Below are positions 50,179-57,755 of a DNA stretch of 64,000 bases, one piece after another. The notes under the pieces were generated by a model, which was given only the letters and a program-made list of their open reading frames with translations, did not search any database and had not been told where the DNA came from. Made by a program: the position numbers and the translations under genes. Numbering within the stretch: the first letter of the stretch is position 1; each line of letters opens with the position of its first letter. The stretch covers positions 4,774,001 through 4,838,000 of the forward strand of contig NZ_CP054932.1 in assembly GCF_013364275.1 (NCBI RefSeq), read 5' to 3'. Source of the stretch: Actinomadura sp. NAK00032. Lineage in GTDB: Bacteria > Actinomycetota > Actinomycetes > Streptosporangiales > Streptosporangiaceae.

Positions 50179-50264
50179 TCTCCAGTTCCTGTCCGATGGC
50201 CGGTACCAGGATCCCAGGAGCGGCGGAGCGGCGCGGCGTCGGACCCGCGTGGGAGCATGGCGCC

Positions 50265-51185
50265 ATGAGCGGGTTGATGCTGCTGGACACGCCGTCGCTG
50301 TACTTCCGCGCCTTCTACGGGGTGCCCGAGTCGGTGACGGCGCCGGACGGGACGCCGGTGAACGCGGTGCGCGGGCTGATCGACATGATCGCGCGCCTCG
50401 TCCAGGACCGGGCGCCGGACCGCCTGGTCTGCTGCATGGACGCCGACTGGCGGCCGGCGTTCCGGGTGGCGGCGCTGCCGTCCTACAAGGCGCACCGGGT
50501 GGCCGACGACGGCGGCGACCAGACCCCGGACGCGCTGGAGGCGCAGCTCCCGGTGATCGACGCGGTGCTCGACGCGGCCGGCCTCGCCCGCGCCGGCGTC
50601 CCCGGCTACGAGGCCGACGACGTGATCGGCACGCTCGCGGTGCGCGGCGCCGCCGCCGGGCCGGTCGACATCGTCACCGGCGACCGCGACCTGTTCCAGC
50701 TCGTCGACGACGCCGGGCCCGTCGCCGTCCTCTACACCGCGCGCGGCATCCGCAACCTGCAGATCATGGGCGAGAAGGAGGTCGCGGCCAAGTACGGCAT
50801 CCCGGGCCGCGGCTACGGCGACTACGCGACGCTGCGCGGCGACCCCAGCGACGGCCTGCCGGGGGTGCCCGGCGTCGGCGACAAGACGGCCGCCGCGCTG
50901 ATCACCCGTTTCGGCTCGGTCGAGGGCATCCTCGCCGCGCTGGACGCGGGCACCGACACGGGCTTCCCGGCGGGCGCCCGCCGCCGCATGGAGGCGGCCC
51001 GCGACTACCTGGCCGCCGCCGAGACGGTGGTCCGGGTGGTCACCGACATCGACGCCCCGGAACTGGCGGCCCTGGACGACCGCCTCCCCACCACCCCCCG
51101 CGACGCCGAGGCCCTGGTGGAACTCGCCGACCGCTGGAACCTCACCAGCCCCGTCAACCGCCTCCTGAACGCCCTCGCCCGCTGA
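50265..51185 (+). CDS. 5'-3' exonuclease (FEN/PolA N-terminal-like)
   Basis: A 306-residue PIN/FEN-fold nuclease resembling the separate 5'-3' exonuclease of PolA: MLLDTPSLYFRAFYGVPES, PSYKAHR, metal-binding acids in GYEADDVIGTLA and IVTGDRDLFQLVDD, and the helix-hairpin-helix DPSDGLPGVPGVGDKTAAALI. It probably removes flaps or RNA primers and may back up PolA. ATG 50265 matches where homologues begin. It runs divergently from the M24 peptidase. No operon partner is evident downstream. Confidence 0.94.
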   Translation: MSGLMLLDTPSLYFRAFYGVPESVTAPDGTPVNAVRGLIDMIARLVQDRAPDRLVCCMDADWRPAFRVAALPSYKAHRVADDGGDQTPDALEAQLPVIDAVLDAAGLARAGVPGYEADDVIGTLAVRGAAAGPVDIVTGDRDLFQLVDDAGPVAVLYTARGIRNLQIMGEKEVAAKYGIPGRGYGDYATLRGDPSDGLPGVPGVGDKTAAALITRFGSVEGILAALDAGTDTGFPAGARRRMEAARDYLAAAETVVRVVTDIDAPELAALDDRLPTTPRDAEALVELADRWNLTSPVNRLLNALAR

Positions 51186-51443
51186 CCACGGTGTGGGGTG
51201 AGCCCGCGCCGAAACGAGGTCCGGAGCGGCGGGGCGGCTGGGGCGGGGTTTCGCTGCAAGTTTCGGCAAAAGTGTCATAAGACGCAGACACGGCGTTCTG
51301 CGGCGTGCAGCATGCGAGACGGTGACGGGTTGTCATGGGCGCATGCAGACGACCGGTACCCGCGGCACTGGGCCTCACCGCCCCACTCCCCCCATGTGCC
51401 GGGGGTGCCGGTTCACCCGGGCGTGCGCGGGGGCGGGTGCGCG

Positions 51444-52166
51444 GTGAGCGGGCGTGCGGTGAGCGAGCGGGCACAGGCGCGCGGCGGGCGGTTCTGGGAC
51501 GCGCTGGACGGCCGGGAGCGCGCGGCGCTGCGGGAGGCCGGCCGGTCGCGGGTCTACCGGGCGCGGGCGCCGCTGTGCTACCAGGGCGACGACTCCGACC
51601 ACATCATCGTCATCGAGTCGGGGTGGGCGAAGGTCGTGGCGTCCAGCGCGGACGGGCACGCGGTGGTGCTGGCGGTGCGCGGTCCCGGGGACCTGGTGTG
51701 CGAGAGCGCGGTGCTCGGGCGGCGGGAGCGGTCGGCGACGGTGCAGGCGCTCGACCAGGTGCGGGCGCTGCTGGTGCCGGCGGCGCGGTTCACCGCGTTC
51801 CTGGACGCCCATCCCGGGGTCTGGATGCTGGTCAGCGGCACGTTCGTGCGGCGCCTGGACGACGCGGGCCGGCGGCTGCAGGCGCACGTGTCGGCGCAGG
51901 GCCCGCGGCGGCTGGCGATCCTGCTGGCGGAGCTCGCGGAGATGTCGGCGCGGCAGGGCGGGGCGGGCGCCGGCGGGTCGGTGCCGATCGGGCCGCCGCT
52001 GTCGCAGGAGGAGCTCGGCAGCTGGATGGACGCCTCCCGGGAGACGGTCGCGCGGGCGCTGGCGGTGCTGCGGGACGCGGGGCTGGTGCGCACCGGTCGG
52101 CGCCGGATCACGGTGCTGGACCCGCCGGGCCTGCGGGCGTTCGCGGACGGCGCCTTTACATTGTAG
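51444..52166 (+). CDS. Crp/Fnr-family transcriptional regulator
   Basis: A 240-residue regulator. The cyclic-nucleotide-type beta roll includes LCYQGDDSDHIIVIESGWAKVVASSADGHAVVLAVRGPGDLVCESAVLG; the C-terminal winged helix is SQEELGSWMDASRETVARALAVLRDAGLVRTGRRRITVLD. No cysteine cluster for iron-sulfur (Fnr) is seen. GTG 51444 is one of two nearby starts (51459 is the other). The frame is open further upstream but that stretch lacks homology. The stop overlaps the operator-like motif of the next gene. The 258 bases before it show no clear operator. Confidence 0.92.
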   Translation: MSGRAVSERAQARGGRFWDALDGRERAALREAGRSRVYRARAPLCYQGDDSDHIIVIESGWAKVVASSADGHAVVLAVRGPGDLVCESAVLGRRERSATVQALDQVRALLVPAARFTAFLDAHPGVWMLVSGTFVRRLDDAGRRLQAHVSAQGPRRLAILLAELAEMSARQGGAGAGGSVPIGPPLSQEELGSWMDASRETVARALAVLRDAGLVRTGRRRITVLDPPGLRAFADGAFTL

Positions 52167-52201
52167 ATTCCTAACGGTTCGGGGGGTTCGTCCCGTACGC
52201 T
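52155..52201 (+). promoter_or_regulatory. Operator-like inverted repeat and leaderless -10 before the RNB gene
   Basis: TTTACATTGTAGA (52155-52167) is an inverted repeat (TNTACA, one base, TGTANA) and is nearly identical to the block before the P450 gene. TACGCT (52196-52201) lies seven bases before GTG 52209, the leaderless geometry. The -35 is weak. Confidence 0.5.
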
Positions 52202-52208
52202 CGGTGCT

Positions 52209-53627
52209 GTGCCGCGCCGACCGCTGCGACTCCGCACCGCCGAGGCCGACGCCGCGGTCCGCGCGGGGCTGGACCGGGTCCGCGCCGAGTTCTCGGTGCC
52301 CGGCCCGTTCCCGCCCGCGGCCCTCGCGGAGGCCGCGCGGGCCGCGGCGCCCCCGGACGGCCGCGCCGACCTGCGCGAGGTGCCCTTCTTCACCCTCGAC
52401 CCGCCGGGCTCGCTGGACCTGGACCAGGCGATGCACCTGGAGCGGCGCGGGTCCGGGCACCGGGTGCGGTACGCGATCGCGGACGTGGCCGGGTTCGTGC
52501 GGCCCGGCGGCGCGCTGGACGCCGAGGCGCACGCCCGGGGCGTCACGCTCTACCTGCCGGACGCGAACGCGCCGCTGCAACCGCGGCGGATGTCGGAGGG
52601 GACGGCGAGCCTGCTGCCGGGCCGGGACCGCCCGGCCGTCGCGTGGACGATCGACGTCGACGGCGCCGGGCGGATCACCGGGGTGGACGTGCGGCGCGCC
52701 GTCGTGCGCAGCCGCGCCCGGCTCGACTACGCCACCGCGCGCCACGACGACGGCGATCCGCGGATCGCGCTGCTCGGCGAGATCGGCGAGCGGCTCATCG
52801 CGGCGGAGGCGGCGCGCGGCGGGGTCAGCCTGCCGCTGCCCGAGCAGGAGGTCGTGCACGCCAACGGCGGCTGGGCGCTGAAGCTGCGCGGGGACCTGGC
52901 GACCGAGGCGTGGAACGCGCAGATCTCGCTGCTGACCGGGCGGGCGGCGGCGCGGCTGATGCTGGCCGGCGGGGTGGGGCTGCTGCGCACGATGCCGCCC
53001 GCGCCCGCCGAGGCGGTGGCGCGGCTGCGGCTGGCGGCGCGGGCGCTCGGCGTCGCCTGGCCGGCCGACACCTCCTACGGCGACATCGTCCGCGCCCTGG
53101 ACCCGGCCGTCCCGCGGCACGCGGCGTTCCTGCACGACGCGGCGGGGCTGATGCGCGGCGCCGGCTACACCGCGTTCGACGGCGCCGCGCCGGGGCAGGC
53201 GGCGCACGCGGCGGTGGCCGCCCCGTACGCGCACGTCACCGCGCCGATCCGGCGGCTGGCGGACCGGTACGCGACCGAGGTGTGCCTGGCCCTGGCGGCG
53301 GGGCGGCCCGTGCCGGGGTGGGTGCGGGAGGCGCTGCCGGGACTGCCGGAGGCGATGCAGCGGGCGCTGCGGCGGGCCGCGGACGTCGACCACGCCTGCG
53401 TCGACCTGGTCGAGGCGCTGCTGCTGCGCGAGCACGTCGGGGAGGTGTTCGACGCGGTGGTGGTGGACGTGAGCGCCGACCGGTCGGGCGGCCGGGTGCA
53501 GCTGGTGGCGCCGCCGGTGTTCGGCCGCTGCGAGGGCCCTGACCTCCCGCTCGGCGAGCAGGTCAAGGTGCGGCTGGAGGAGGCGGACCCGGCGCGGCGC
53601 CGGGTCCGCTTCTCCCGCACCGAGTGA
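52209..53627 (+). CDS. RNB-domain 3'-5' exoribonuclease (RNase II/R family)
   Basis: A 472-residue nuclease consisting mostly of the RNB domain. The catalytic segment is LDPPGSLDLDQAMHLE: three of the four metal-binding Asp residues of RNase II are present, while the fourth position is Gln. I believe this DLDQA form is common in the actinobacterial subfamily. Other landmarks are YLPDANAPLQPRRMSEGTASLLPG and YAHVTAPIRRLADRYATEVCLAL (the RNB HxTxPIRR motif). N-terminal cold-shock domains are absent. It degrades single-stranded RNA from the 3' end. Confidence 0.92.
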   Translation: MPRRPLRLRTAEADAAVRAGLDRVRAEFSVPGPFPPAALAEAARAAAPPDGRADLREVPFFTLDPPGSLDLDQAMHLERRGSGHRVRYAIADVAGFVRPGGALDAEAHARGVTLYLPDANAPLQPRRMSEGTASLLPGRDRPAVAWTIDVDGAGRITGVDVRRAVVRSRARLDYATARHDDGDPRIALLGEIGERLIAAEAARGGVSLPLPEQEVVHANGGWALKLRGDLATEAWNAQISLLTGRAAARLMLAGGVGLLRTMPPAPAEAVARLRLAARALGVAWPADTSYGDIVRALDPAVPRHAAFLHDAAGLMRGAGYTAFDGAAPGQAAHAAVAAPYAHVTAPIRRLADRYATEVCLALAAGRPVPGWVREALPGLPEAMQRALRRAADVDHACVDLVEALLLREHVGEVFDAVVVDVSADRSGGRVQLVAPPVFGRCEGPDLPLGEQVKVRLEEADPARRRVRFSRTE

Positions 53628-53669
53628 GCCCGCACCCGAGTCAGCCCGCACCGGAGTGAGCCCGCGCTG
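53622..53669. repeat. Three tandem 16-bp repeats after the RNB gene
   Basis: GAGTGAGCCCGCACCC, GAGTCAGCCCGCACCG and GAGTGAGCCCGCGCTG lie in tandem, beginning at the RNB stop. CCCGCACC in the second copy can pair with GGTGCGGG just after the third, so the tract may also act as a terminator between the two convergent genes. Confidence 0.8.
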
Positions 53670-53688
53670 GTGCGGGCGGGCGCCGGGG

Positions 53689-54345
53689 TCAGGCGGCGCT
53701 GAGGCGGAGCCGTTCGCCGAGTTCGGCGGTCACGGCGGCGTTGAGCCGGTAGGCGGCCCTGACCTCGCCGATGACGGCCTCCTGCTCGGCGGCGTCCCAG
53801 GGCGCGGCGTCGAGCAGTTCGCGGTAGCGGTCCTTGTAGGCCTTGGGCTTGCCGGGGAAGCGGTAGAAGCGGACGCCGTCGTCGCCGGCGGCGAGGTCGA
53901 GCGTGCGGCGGACCTGGCGGCCGATGTACTGCCCGCCGGACAGGTCGCCCAGGTAGCGGGTGTAGTGGTGGGCGACGAACCCGCCGGGCCAGTCGAAGCA
54001 GACCTCGCGGAGCCGCGCGCAGTACCGCTCGGTGGCCGCGCCCGGCTCGACGCGGGCGCGCCAGCGGGGCCCGTAGAAGTAGCCGAGGTCGGCCTCGAGC
54101 GCGTCGCGGCGGCGCAGGCCGGGCAGGTCGAACCGGCCGGCCACGGGGTCGGCCGCCATCCGGTCGGCGGCCTCCTCCAGCAGGTCGTAGACGGGGTGCA
54201 GCTGCGCGACCAGGACCGCGTACTCCTCGCGGCCGAGGCGGCCCTCGGCCAGCGCGCTCATGTAGGCCGAGCCCTCGTTGTCGCCGTGGTCGTCCCAGGT
54301 CGCGGCGCGCAGCCGCGCGGAGAACAGCTCGTTTTCCGACGCCAT
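53689..54345 (-). CDS. Heme oxygenase (biliverdin-producing)
   Basis: A 218-residue HmuO/HO-1-type enzyme. The proximal heme ligand is His in LRAATWDDHGDNEGSAYMSALAEGRL (aligned to AHxxAE of HmuO). The distal helix motif is FVAHHYTRYLGDLSGGQYIGRQ, and FPGKPKAYKDRYRELLD follows. It opens heme to biliverdin, CO and iron for iron acquisition or heme detoxification. It lies 50 bases after the DUF2470 gene, on the same strand. No heme importer gene is visible near it. Confidence 0.95.
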   Translation of the reverse strand: MASENELFSARLRAATWDDHGDNEGSAYMSALAEGRLGREEYAVLVAQLHPVYDLLEEAADRMAADPVAGRFDLPGLRRRDALEADLGYFYGPRWRARVEPGAATERYCARLREVCFDWPGGFVAHHYTRYLGDLSGGQYIGRQVRRTLDLAAGDDGVRFYRFPGKPKAYKDRYRELLDAAPWDAAEQEAVIGEVRAAYRLNAAVTAELGERLRLSAA

Positions 54346-54395
54346 GTCGGCTACTTTACCGACACGGCGTCGGGAACGTCCAGCCGATCGGGGCG

Positions 54396-54689
54396 TCAGC
54401 CGCTGAGCGCGGCGCGGGCCTGCTCGGTCATCCGGACGACCTCGTGCCGCACCTGGGGCCGCTCGGTGAGCCGCTCGCCGAACGGGATCCGGACGGGCTG
54501 CTCCACCCCGCCGTCGGTGACGGCGAACTCGATCCCGTCGGCGTCCAGCCCGGTCATGCGGGCCGCGGTGGCGCCGGGGCGGCCGCCGAGCGCCCGGCAG
54601 ATGGTGAGGCAGTCGGCGGCGTGGTCGTCGTTCATGTGCCGCATGATCTGGCGGACGACGTCCTCGGTGAACGGCCCGGGGTCGGTCAT
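54396..54689 (-). CDS. DUF2470 domain protein (HugZ C-terminal-like)
   Basis: A 97-residue stand-alone DUF2470 protein: EDVVRQIMRHMNDDHAADCLTICRALGGRP, then ARMTGLDADGIEFAVTDGGVEQPVRIPFGERLTERPQVRHEVVRM. The same domain forms the C-terminal part of HugZ-type heme-utilisation enzymes, where HMNxDH is conserved. Placed directly before heme oxygenase, it probably binds heme or delivers it to the enzyme. That role is inference; no enzyme activity is predicted for it alone. Confidence 0.88.
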   Translation of the reverse strand: MTDPGPFTEDVVRQIMRHMNDDHAADCLTICRALGGRPGATAARMTGLDADGIEFAVTDGGVEQPVRIPFGERLTERPQVRHEVVRMTEQARAALSG

Positions 54690-54730
54690 GAAACGGTCCT
54701 TTCCCGCAGCTGGGGGCTGAAACGGACAGA

Positions 54731-55588
54731 CTAGAGGGCCAGGCCCTTGTAGACGCGGAGGGCGTTGCCGCCGAGGACGAGGCCGAGGGTCTCCTCGTCG
54801 AGGCCGAGCCCGGCGATGGCGCGGGCGTTGCGGGCGACGCCGGGGACGCCGGGCCAGTCGGTGCCGAAGACGAACTTGCGGGCCAGCCGGCGCAGGTCGT
54901 GCCGGGCGTAGTACTCGGGGAGCCGGCGCGGCGGCAGCCCGGACAGCTCGATCCACACCTCCTCGCGCGACAGCGCGAGGAACGCGGCGGCGTCGTACCA
55001 CCAGCCCCGCCCGCCGTGCGCGAGCACGAACGTCAGGCCGGGGAACAGCCGCAGGACGTCGTCGATGGGCGTCGGGTCGGCGTACCGGTTGGCGGAGCCG
55101 GGGAAGGAGCTGGTGCCGCAGTGGACGACGACGGGCACGCCCGCGTCGCGGCAGACCTGGTAGGCGGGGTACAGCTCGGGGTCGGCGACGCTGAACCGGC
55201 CGTGCACCGGGTGCAGCTTCAGCGCGGCGGCGCCGAACTCCAGCTGCCGGGCGACCTCGGCGTCGACCGGGTAGTGCAGGTGCGGGTTGACGTTGGCGAT
55301 CGGCCTGAAGCGGCGCGGGTTGTGCTTGAGCAGGGGCTCCAGGTCCTCGATGGGCTGGGTGCCGGTGGTCCGCGGGCTGTACTCGCACAGCAGCAGGGCG
55401 ATGTCGACGCCCTCGCCCTCGAAGTAGGCGTCGACGCGCTCGGGGACGAGGGCGCCGTCGGCGTCGTAGAGGTCCTGCCAGGGGTGGGCGGCGCCGAACT
55501 CCTCGGCCCAGCGCCGCCATGCCGGCGGCAGGGTCGGGAGGCGGGCGGTGTGCACGTGCGCGTCGATCAGCGGACGTCCATCGAGCAT
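54731..55588 (-). CDS. Amidohydrolase-2 family metal-dependent hydrolase
   Basis: A 285-residue TIM-barrel hydrolase. It starts PLIDAHVHTARLPTLPPAW (HxH metal motif) and continues with PLLKHNPRRFRPIANVNPHLHYPVDAEVARQLEFGAAALKLHPVHG, VPVVVHCGTSS, FVLAHGGRGWWYDAAAFLAL and KFVFGTDWPG (metal-binding Asp). The amidohydrolase-2 family includes decarboxylases and lactonases; substrate unknown. It is upstream of the DUF2470-heme oxygenase genes on the same strand, 41 bases away, and could be co-transcribed. Confidence 0.9.
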   Translation of the reverse strand: MLDGRPLIDAHVHTARLPTLPPAWRRWAEEFGAAHPWQDLYDADGALVPERVDAYFEGEGVDIALLLCEYSPRTTGTQPIEDLEPLLKHNPRRFRPIANVNPHLHYPVDAEVARQLEFGAAALKLHPVHGRFSVADPELYPAYQVCRDAGVPVVVHCGTSSFPGSANRYADPTPIDDVLRLFPGLTFVLAHGGRGWWYDAAAFLALSREEVWIELSGLPPRRLPEYYARHDLRRLARKFVFGTDWPGVPGVARNARAIAGLGLDEETLGLVLGGNALRVYKGLAL

Positions 55589-55598
55589 GCGGCGGAGC

Positions 55599-56222
55599 CT
55601 ACCCGCCGCCCTCGCCGCCGGCGCGGCCCGCCCCGGCGGCGCGGCCCGCCCCGGCGGCGAGGGCGCCCATGACCGTGGTGACGAGGGCGTCGGCGGCCTC
55701 GGCGGCGGGCAGCCGGCCGGCGTCGACCTCCTCGGCGGCGGCGTGCATGAGCGCGTAGACGACGCCGGCCTGCCAGCCGGCGGGGACGGCGGTGCCGAAG
55801 GCGCCCTCGGCGCGGCCGCGCTCGATGACGTCCTCGACGCGGGCGAGGACGTCGCCGTGCCGGGCGCGGACCCCGGCGGGGCCGAGGATCCGCAGCCCGG
55901 CGGTGAGCAGGGTGCGGTACCGGTCCAGGACCCGCCAGGACGAGCGGACCGCGCGGGCGAGGGCCTGGTCGGCGGGGCCGGCGCCGAGGTCGGCGGCGTC
56001 CAGCGCGGCGCCGGCGGCGGCCAGCGACCGGGCGAACAGCGTCTCCAGCAGCGCCTCGCGGGAGGCGAAGTGCCCGTACAGGGTGACCCGGCCGACGCCG
56101 GCGGCCCGGGCGATCTCGGTCATGCCGGCGCCGGGGTCGCGGGCGAAGCACCGCAGGGCGGCGTCCAGGATGGCCTCGATGTTGCGTTCGGCGTCGGCGC
56201 GGCGGCGGCTGGTCGCGGGCAT
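55599..56222 (-). CDS. TetR-family repressor of the adjacent MFS exporter
   Basis: A 207-residue TetR-type regulator. The helix-turn-helix is AERNIEAILDAALRCFARDPGAGMTEIARAAGVGRVTLYGHFASREALLETLFARSL; the ligand domain is alanine-rich and ends in a Gly tail. ATG 56222 is six bases after TACCCT (56229-56234), so it may also be made from a leaderless transcript within the exporter end. It lies 16 bases after the MFS gene on the same strand. The two inverted repeats upstream of that gene are the expected binding sites. Confidence 0.92.
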   Translation of the reverse strand: MPATSRRRADAERNIEAILDAALRCFARDPGAGMTEIARAAGVGRVTLYGHFASREALLETLFARSLAAAGAALDAADLGAGPADQALARAVRSSWRVLDRYRTLLTAGLRILGPAGVRARHGDVLARVEDVIERGRAEGAFGTAVPAGWQAGVVYALMHAAAEEVDAGRLPAAEAADALVTTVMGALAAGAGRAAGAGRAGGEGGG

Positions 56223-56238
56223 GGGGCCAGGGTAGGGC

Positions 56239-57672
56239 TCAGTGGGCGAACACCGGGCCGTCGCCCGGGTCCGGCCGCCCGGCGGGGACGAGCAGCAGGG
56301 CGAGGACGGCGCCGGCCGCGCCGATTCCCGCGAACACCGCGAACGCGGTGTGGAACCCGCCCACGGCCTGCCCGCCGACGCTCGCCCCGGCGAGCGCGGT
56401 CGCCAGGGCGATGCCGAGGGCACCGCCGATCTCGTGCCCGGTGCTGACGACGCCGGACGCCAGCCCCGCCTCGTCGTGGGAGATCCCGTTCATCGCCGTG
56501 GCCGTCGCGCAGACGAACGCGGCGCCGAGCCCGGCGGCCAGCAGCACGAACCCCGGCAGGACGCCGGTGAGGGCGTTCCCGTCGGCGGGGAGGCGGGAGA
56601 GCAGGAACGCTCCGGCGGCGGCCAGCGCGAGGCCGGCGGCGGCGACGGGGCGCGGGCCGGCCCGTCCGGCGAGGGTGGACGCGGTGTGCGCGCCGGCGAT
56701 GGTGGCGAGCGCGACGGGCAGGAACACCAGGCCGGTCTTCACCGCGGAGTAGTCCAGCAGGTTCTGCAGGTACTGGGAGATGAGGAAGAAGCCGGACAGC
56801 AGCAGGCCGGACGCGGCGAGCATCAGCAGGTTGCCGGCGGCGATGGTGCGGCGGCGCAGCAGGCCGGGCGGGACGAGGGGCGTCCGCACGGACCGCTCGA
56901 CGAGGAGGAAGGCGGCGGCGAGGACGGCGGCGGCGCCCAGCGGGACGAACGCCTGCCCGCTCCCCCACCCGCGCTCGCCCGCCGTGACGAGCCCGTAGAT
57001 GAGCGCGGCGGCGGCGAGCGTGGCGGTGGCGGCGCCGGCGAGGTCGAGGGGGCGGCGGGCCGGCGCGGCGGCCGGGACGGCGCGCGGCAGCGCGGCCAGC
57101 ACCGCCAGCCCGGCCGGGACGTTGACGTAGAACACCCACTCCCAGCCGGGTCCGCTGGTCAGCAGGCCGCCGAGCAGCACCCCGGCGGCGGCGCCGGTGC
57201 CGCCGATGGCGGCCCACACGCCGAGCGCGCGGGTGCGCTCGGGCCCGTGGAAGGAGGTCGTGACGATCGCCAGGGCGGCCGGGGACAGCAGCGCGGCGCC
57301 CACGCCCTGCGCGGCGCGCGCGCCGATGAGCGTTCCGGCGTCCCAGGCGAGCCCGGACAGCAGCGAGGCGGCGGTGAACAGCGCGAGCCCGATGAGGAAC
57401 GCGCGCCGCCGGCCGAGGGTGTCGGCCAGGCGCCCGCCGAGCAGCAGCAGGCCGCCGAAGCACAGCGAGTAGGCGGTGACGACCCAGGTCTGCGCGCCGC
57501 GCCCGAGGGACAGGTCGGCGGCGATGGACGGCAGCGCGACGTTCACGACGGTGAGGTCGACGATGAGCATGAACTGGGCGAGGCAGAGCAGGACGAGCGC
57601 CCACCGGGGGCGCGGGAGCGCGGCGCCGGGCGGTTCGTGGCGGTGCGGCGGCGCCGTGGAGGAGGTGTGCAC
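56239..57672 (-). CDS. MFS multidrug exporter, EmrB/QacA (DHA2) family
   Basis: A 477-residue transporter with 14 predicted hydrophobic segments. It has the DHA2 signatures FMLIVDLTVVNVALPSIAADL in segment 1, LLLGGRLADTLGRRRAFLIG (motif A), RAAQGVGAALLSPAALAIV and GWEWVFYVNVPAGLAVL. GTG 57672 is the first start consistent with homologues, whose first helix begins about 20 residues later. Proton-driven drug efflux is expected. The promoter (-35 TTCAAG 57732-57737, -10 TACCCT 57709-57714) is overlapped by two palindromes, and the TetR gene follows in the same unit. Confidence 0.93.
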   Translation of the reverse strand: MHTSSTAPPHRHEPPGAALPRPRWALVLLCLAQFMLIVDLTVVNVALPSIAADLSLGRGAQTWVVTAYSLCFGGLLLLGGRLADTLGRRRAFLIGLALFTAASLLSGLAWDAGTLIGARAAQGVGAALLSPAALAIVTTSFHGPERTRALGVWAAIGGTGAAAGVLLGGLLTSGPGWEWVFYVNVPAGLAVLAALPRAVPAAAPARRPLDLAGAATATLAAAALIYGLVTAGERGWGSGQAFVPLGAAAVLAAAFLLVERSVRTPLVPPGLLRRRTIAAGNLLMLAASGLLLSGFFLISQYLQNLLDYSAVKTGLVFLPVALATIAGAHTASTLAGRAGPRPVAAAGLALAAAGAFLLSRLPADGNALTGVLPGFVLLAAGLGAAFVCATATAMNGISHDEAGLASGVVSTGHEIGGALGIALATALAGASVGGQAVGGFHTAFAVFAGIGAAGAVLALLLVPAGRPDPGDGPVFAH

Positions 57673-57680
57673 GAAAAGAC

Positions 57681-57712
57681 CCCTAACTCGAACATCGTTG
57701 TTCGAGTTAGGG
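57681..57712. promoter_or_regulatory. TetR operator 1 (proximal)
   Basis: Perfect 14-bp arms, CCCTAACTCGAACA and TGTTCGAGTTAGGG, flank TCGT. On the minus strand the site overlaps the -10 TACCCT (57709-57714) and the start region of the MFS promoter. Confidence 0.85.
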
Positions 57713-57729
57713 TAGCCCGGATCGCACAG

Positions 57730-57753
57730 AACTTGAACAGTGCTGTTCGAGTT
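57730..57753. promoter_or_regulatory. TetR operator 2 (distal)
   Basis: AACTTGAACA and TGTTCGAGTT flank GTGC: the same half-site as operator 1 with one mismatch. It overlaps the -35 TTCAAG (57732-57737) on the minus strand. The centres of the two sites are about 45 bases apart, a little over four helical turns. Confidence 0.8.
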
Positions 57754-57755
57754 AT

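Noticed and set aside
51186..51443. Upstream extension of the Crp/Fnr frame and a Crp-like site near 51320
   Set aside because: The extension has no family similarity, and the short inverted repeats there (TGAC/GTCA, GTGTC/GACAC) have arms too short to trust.
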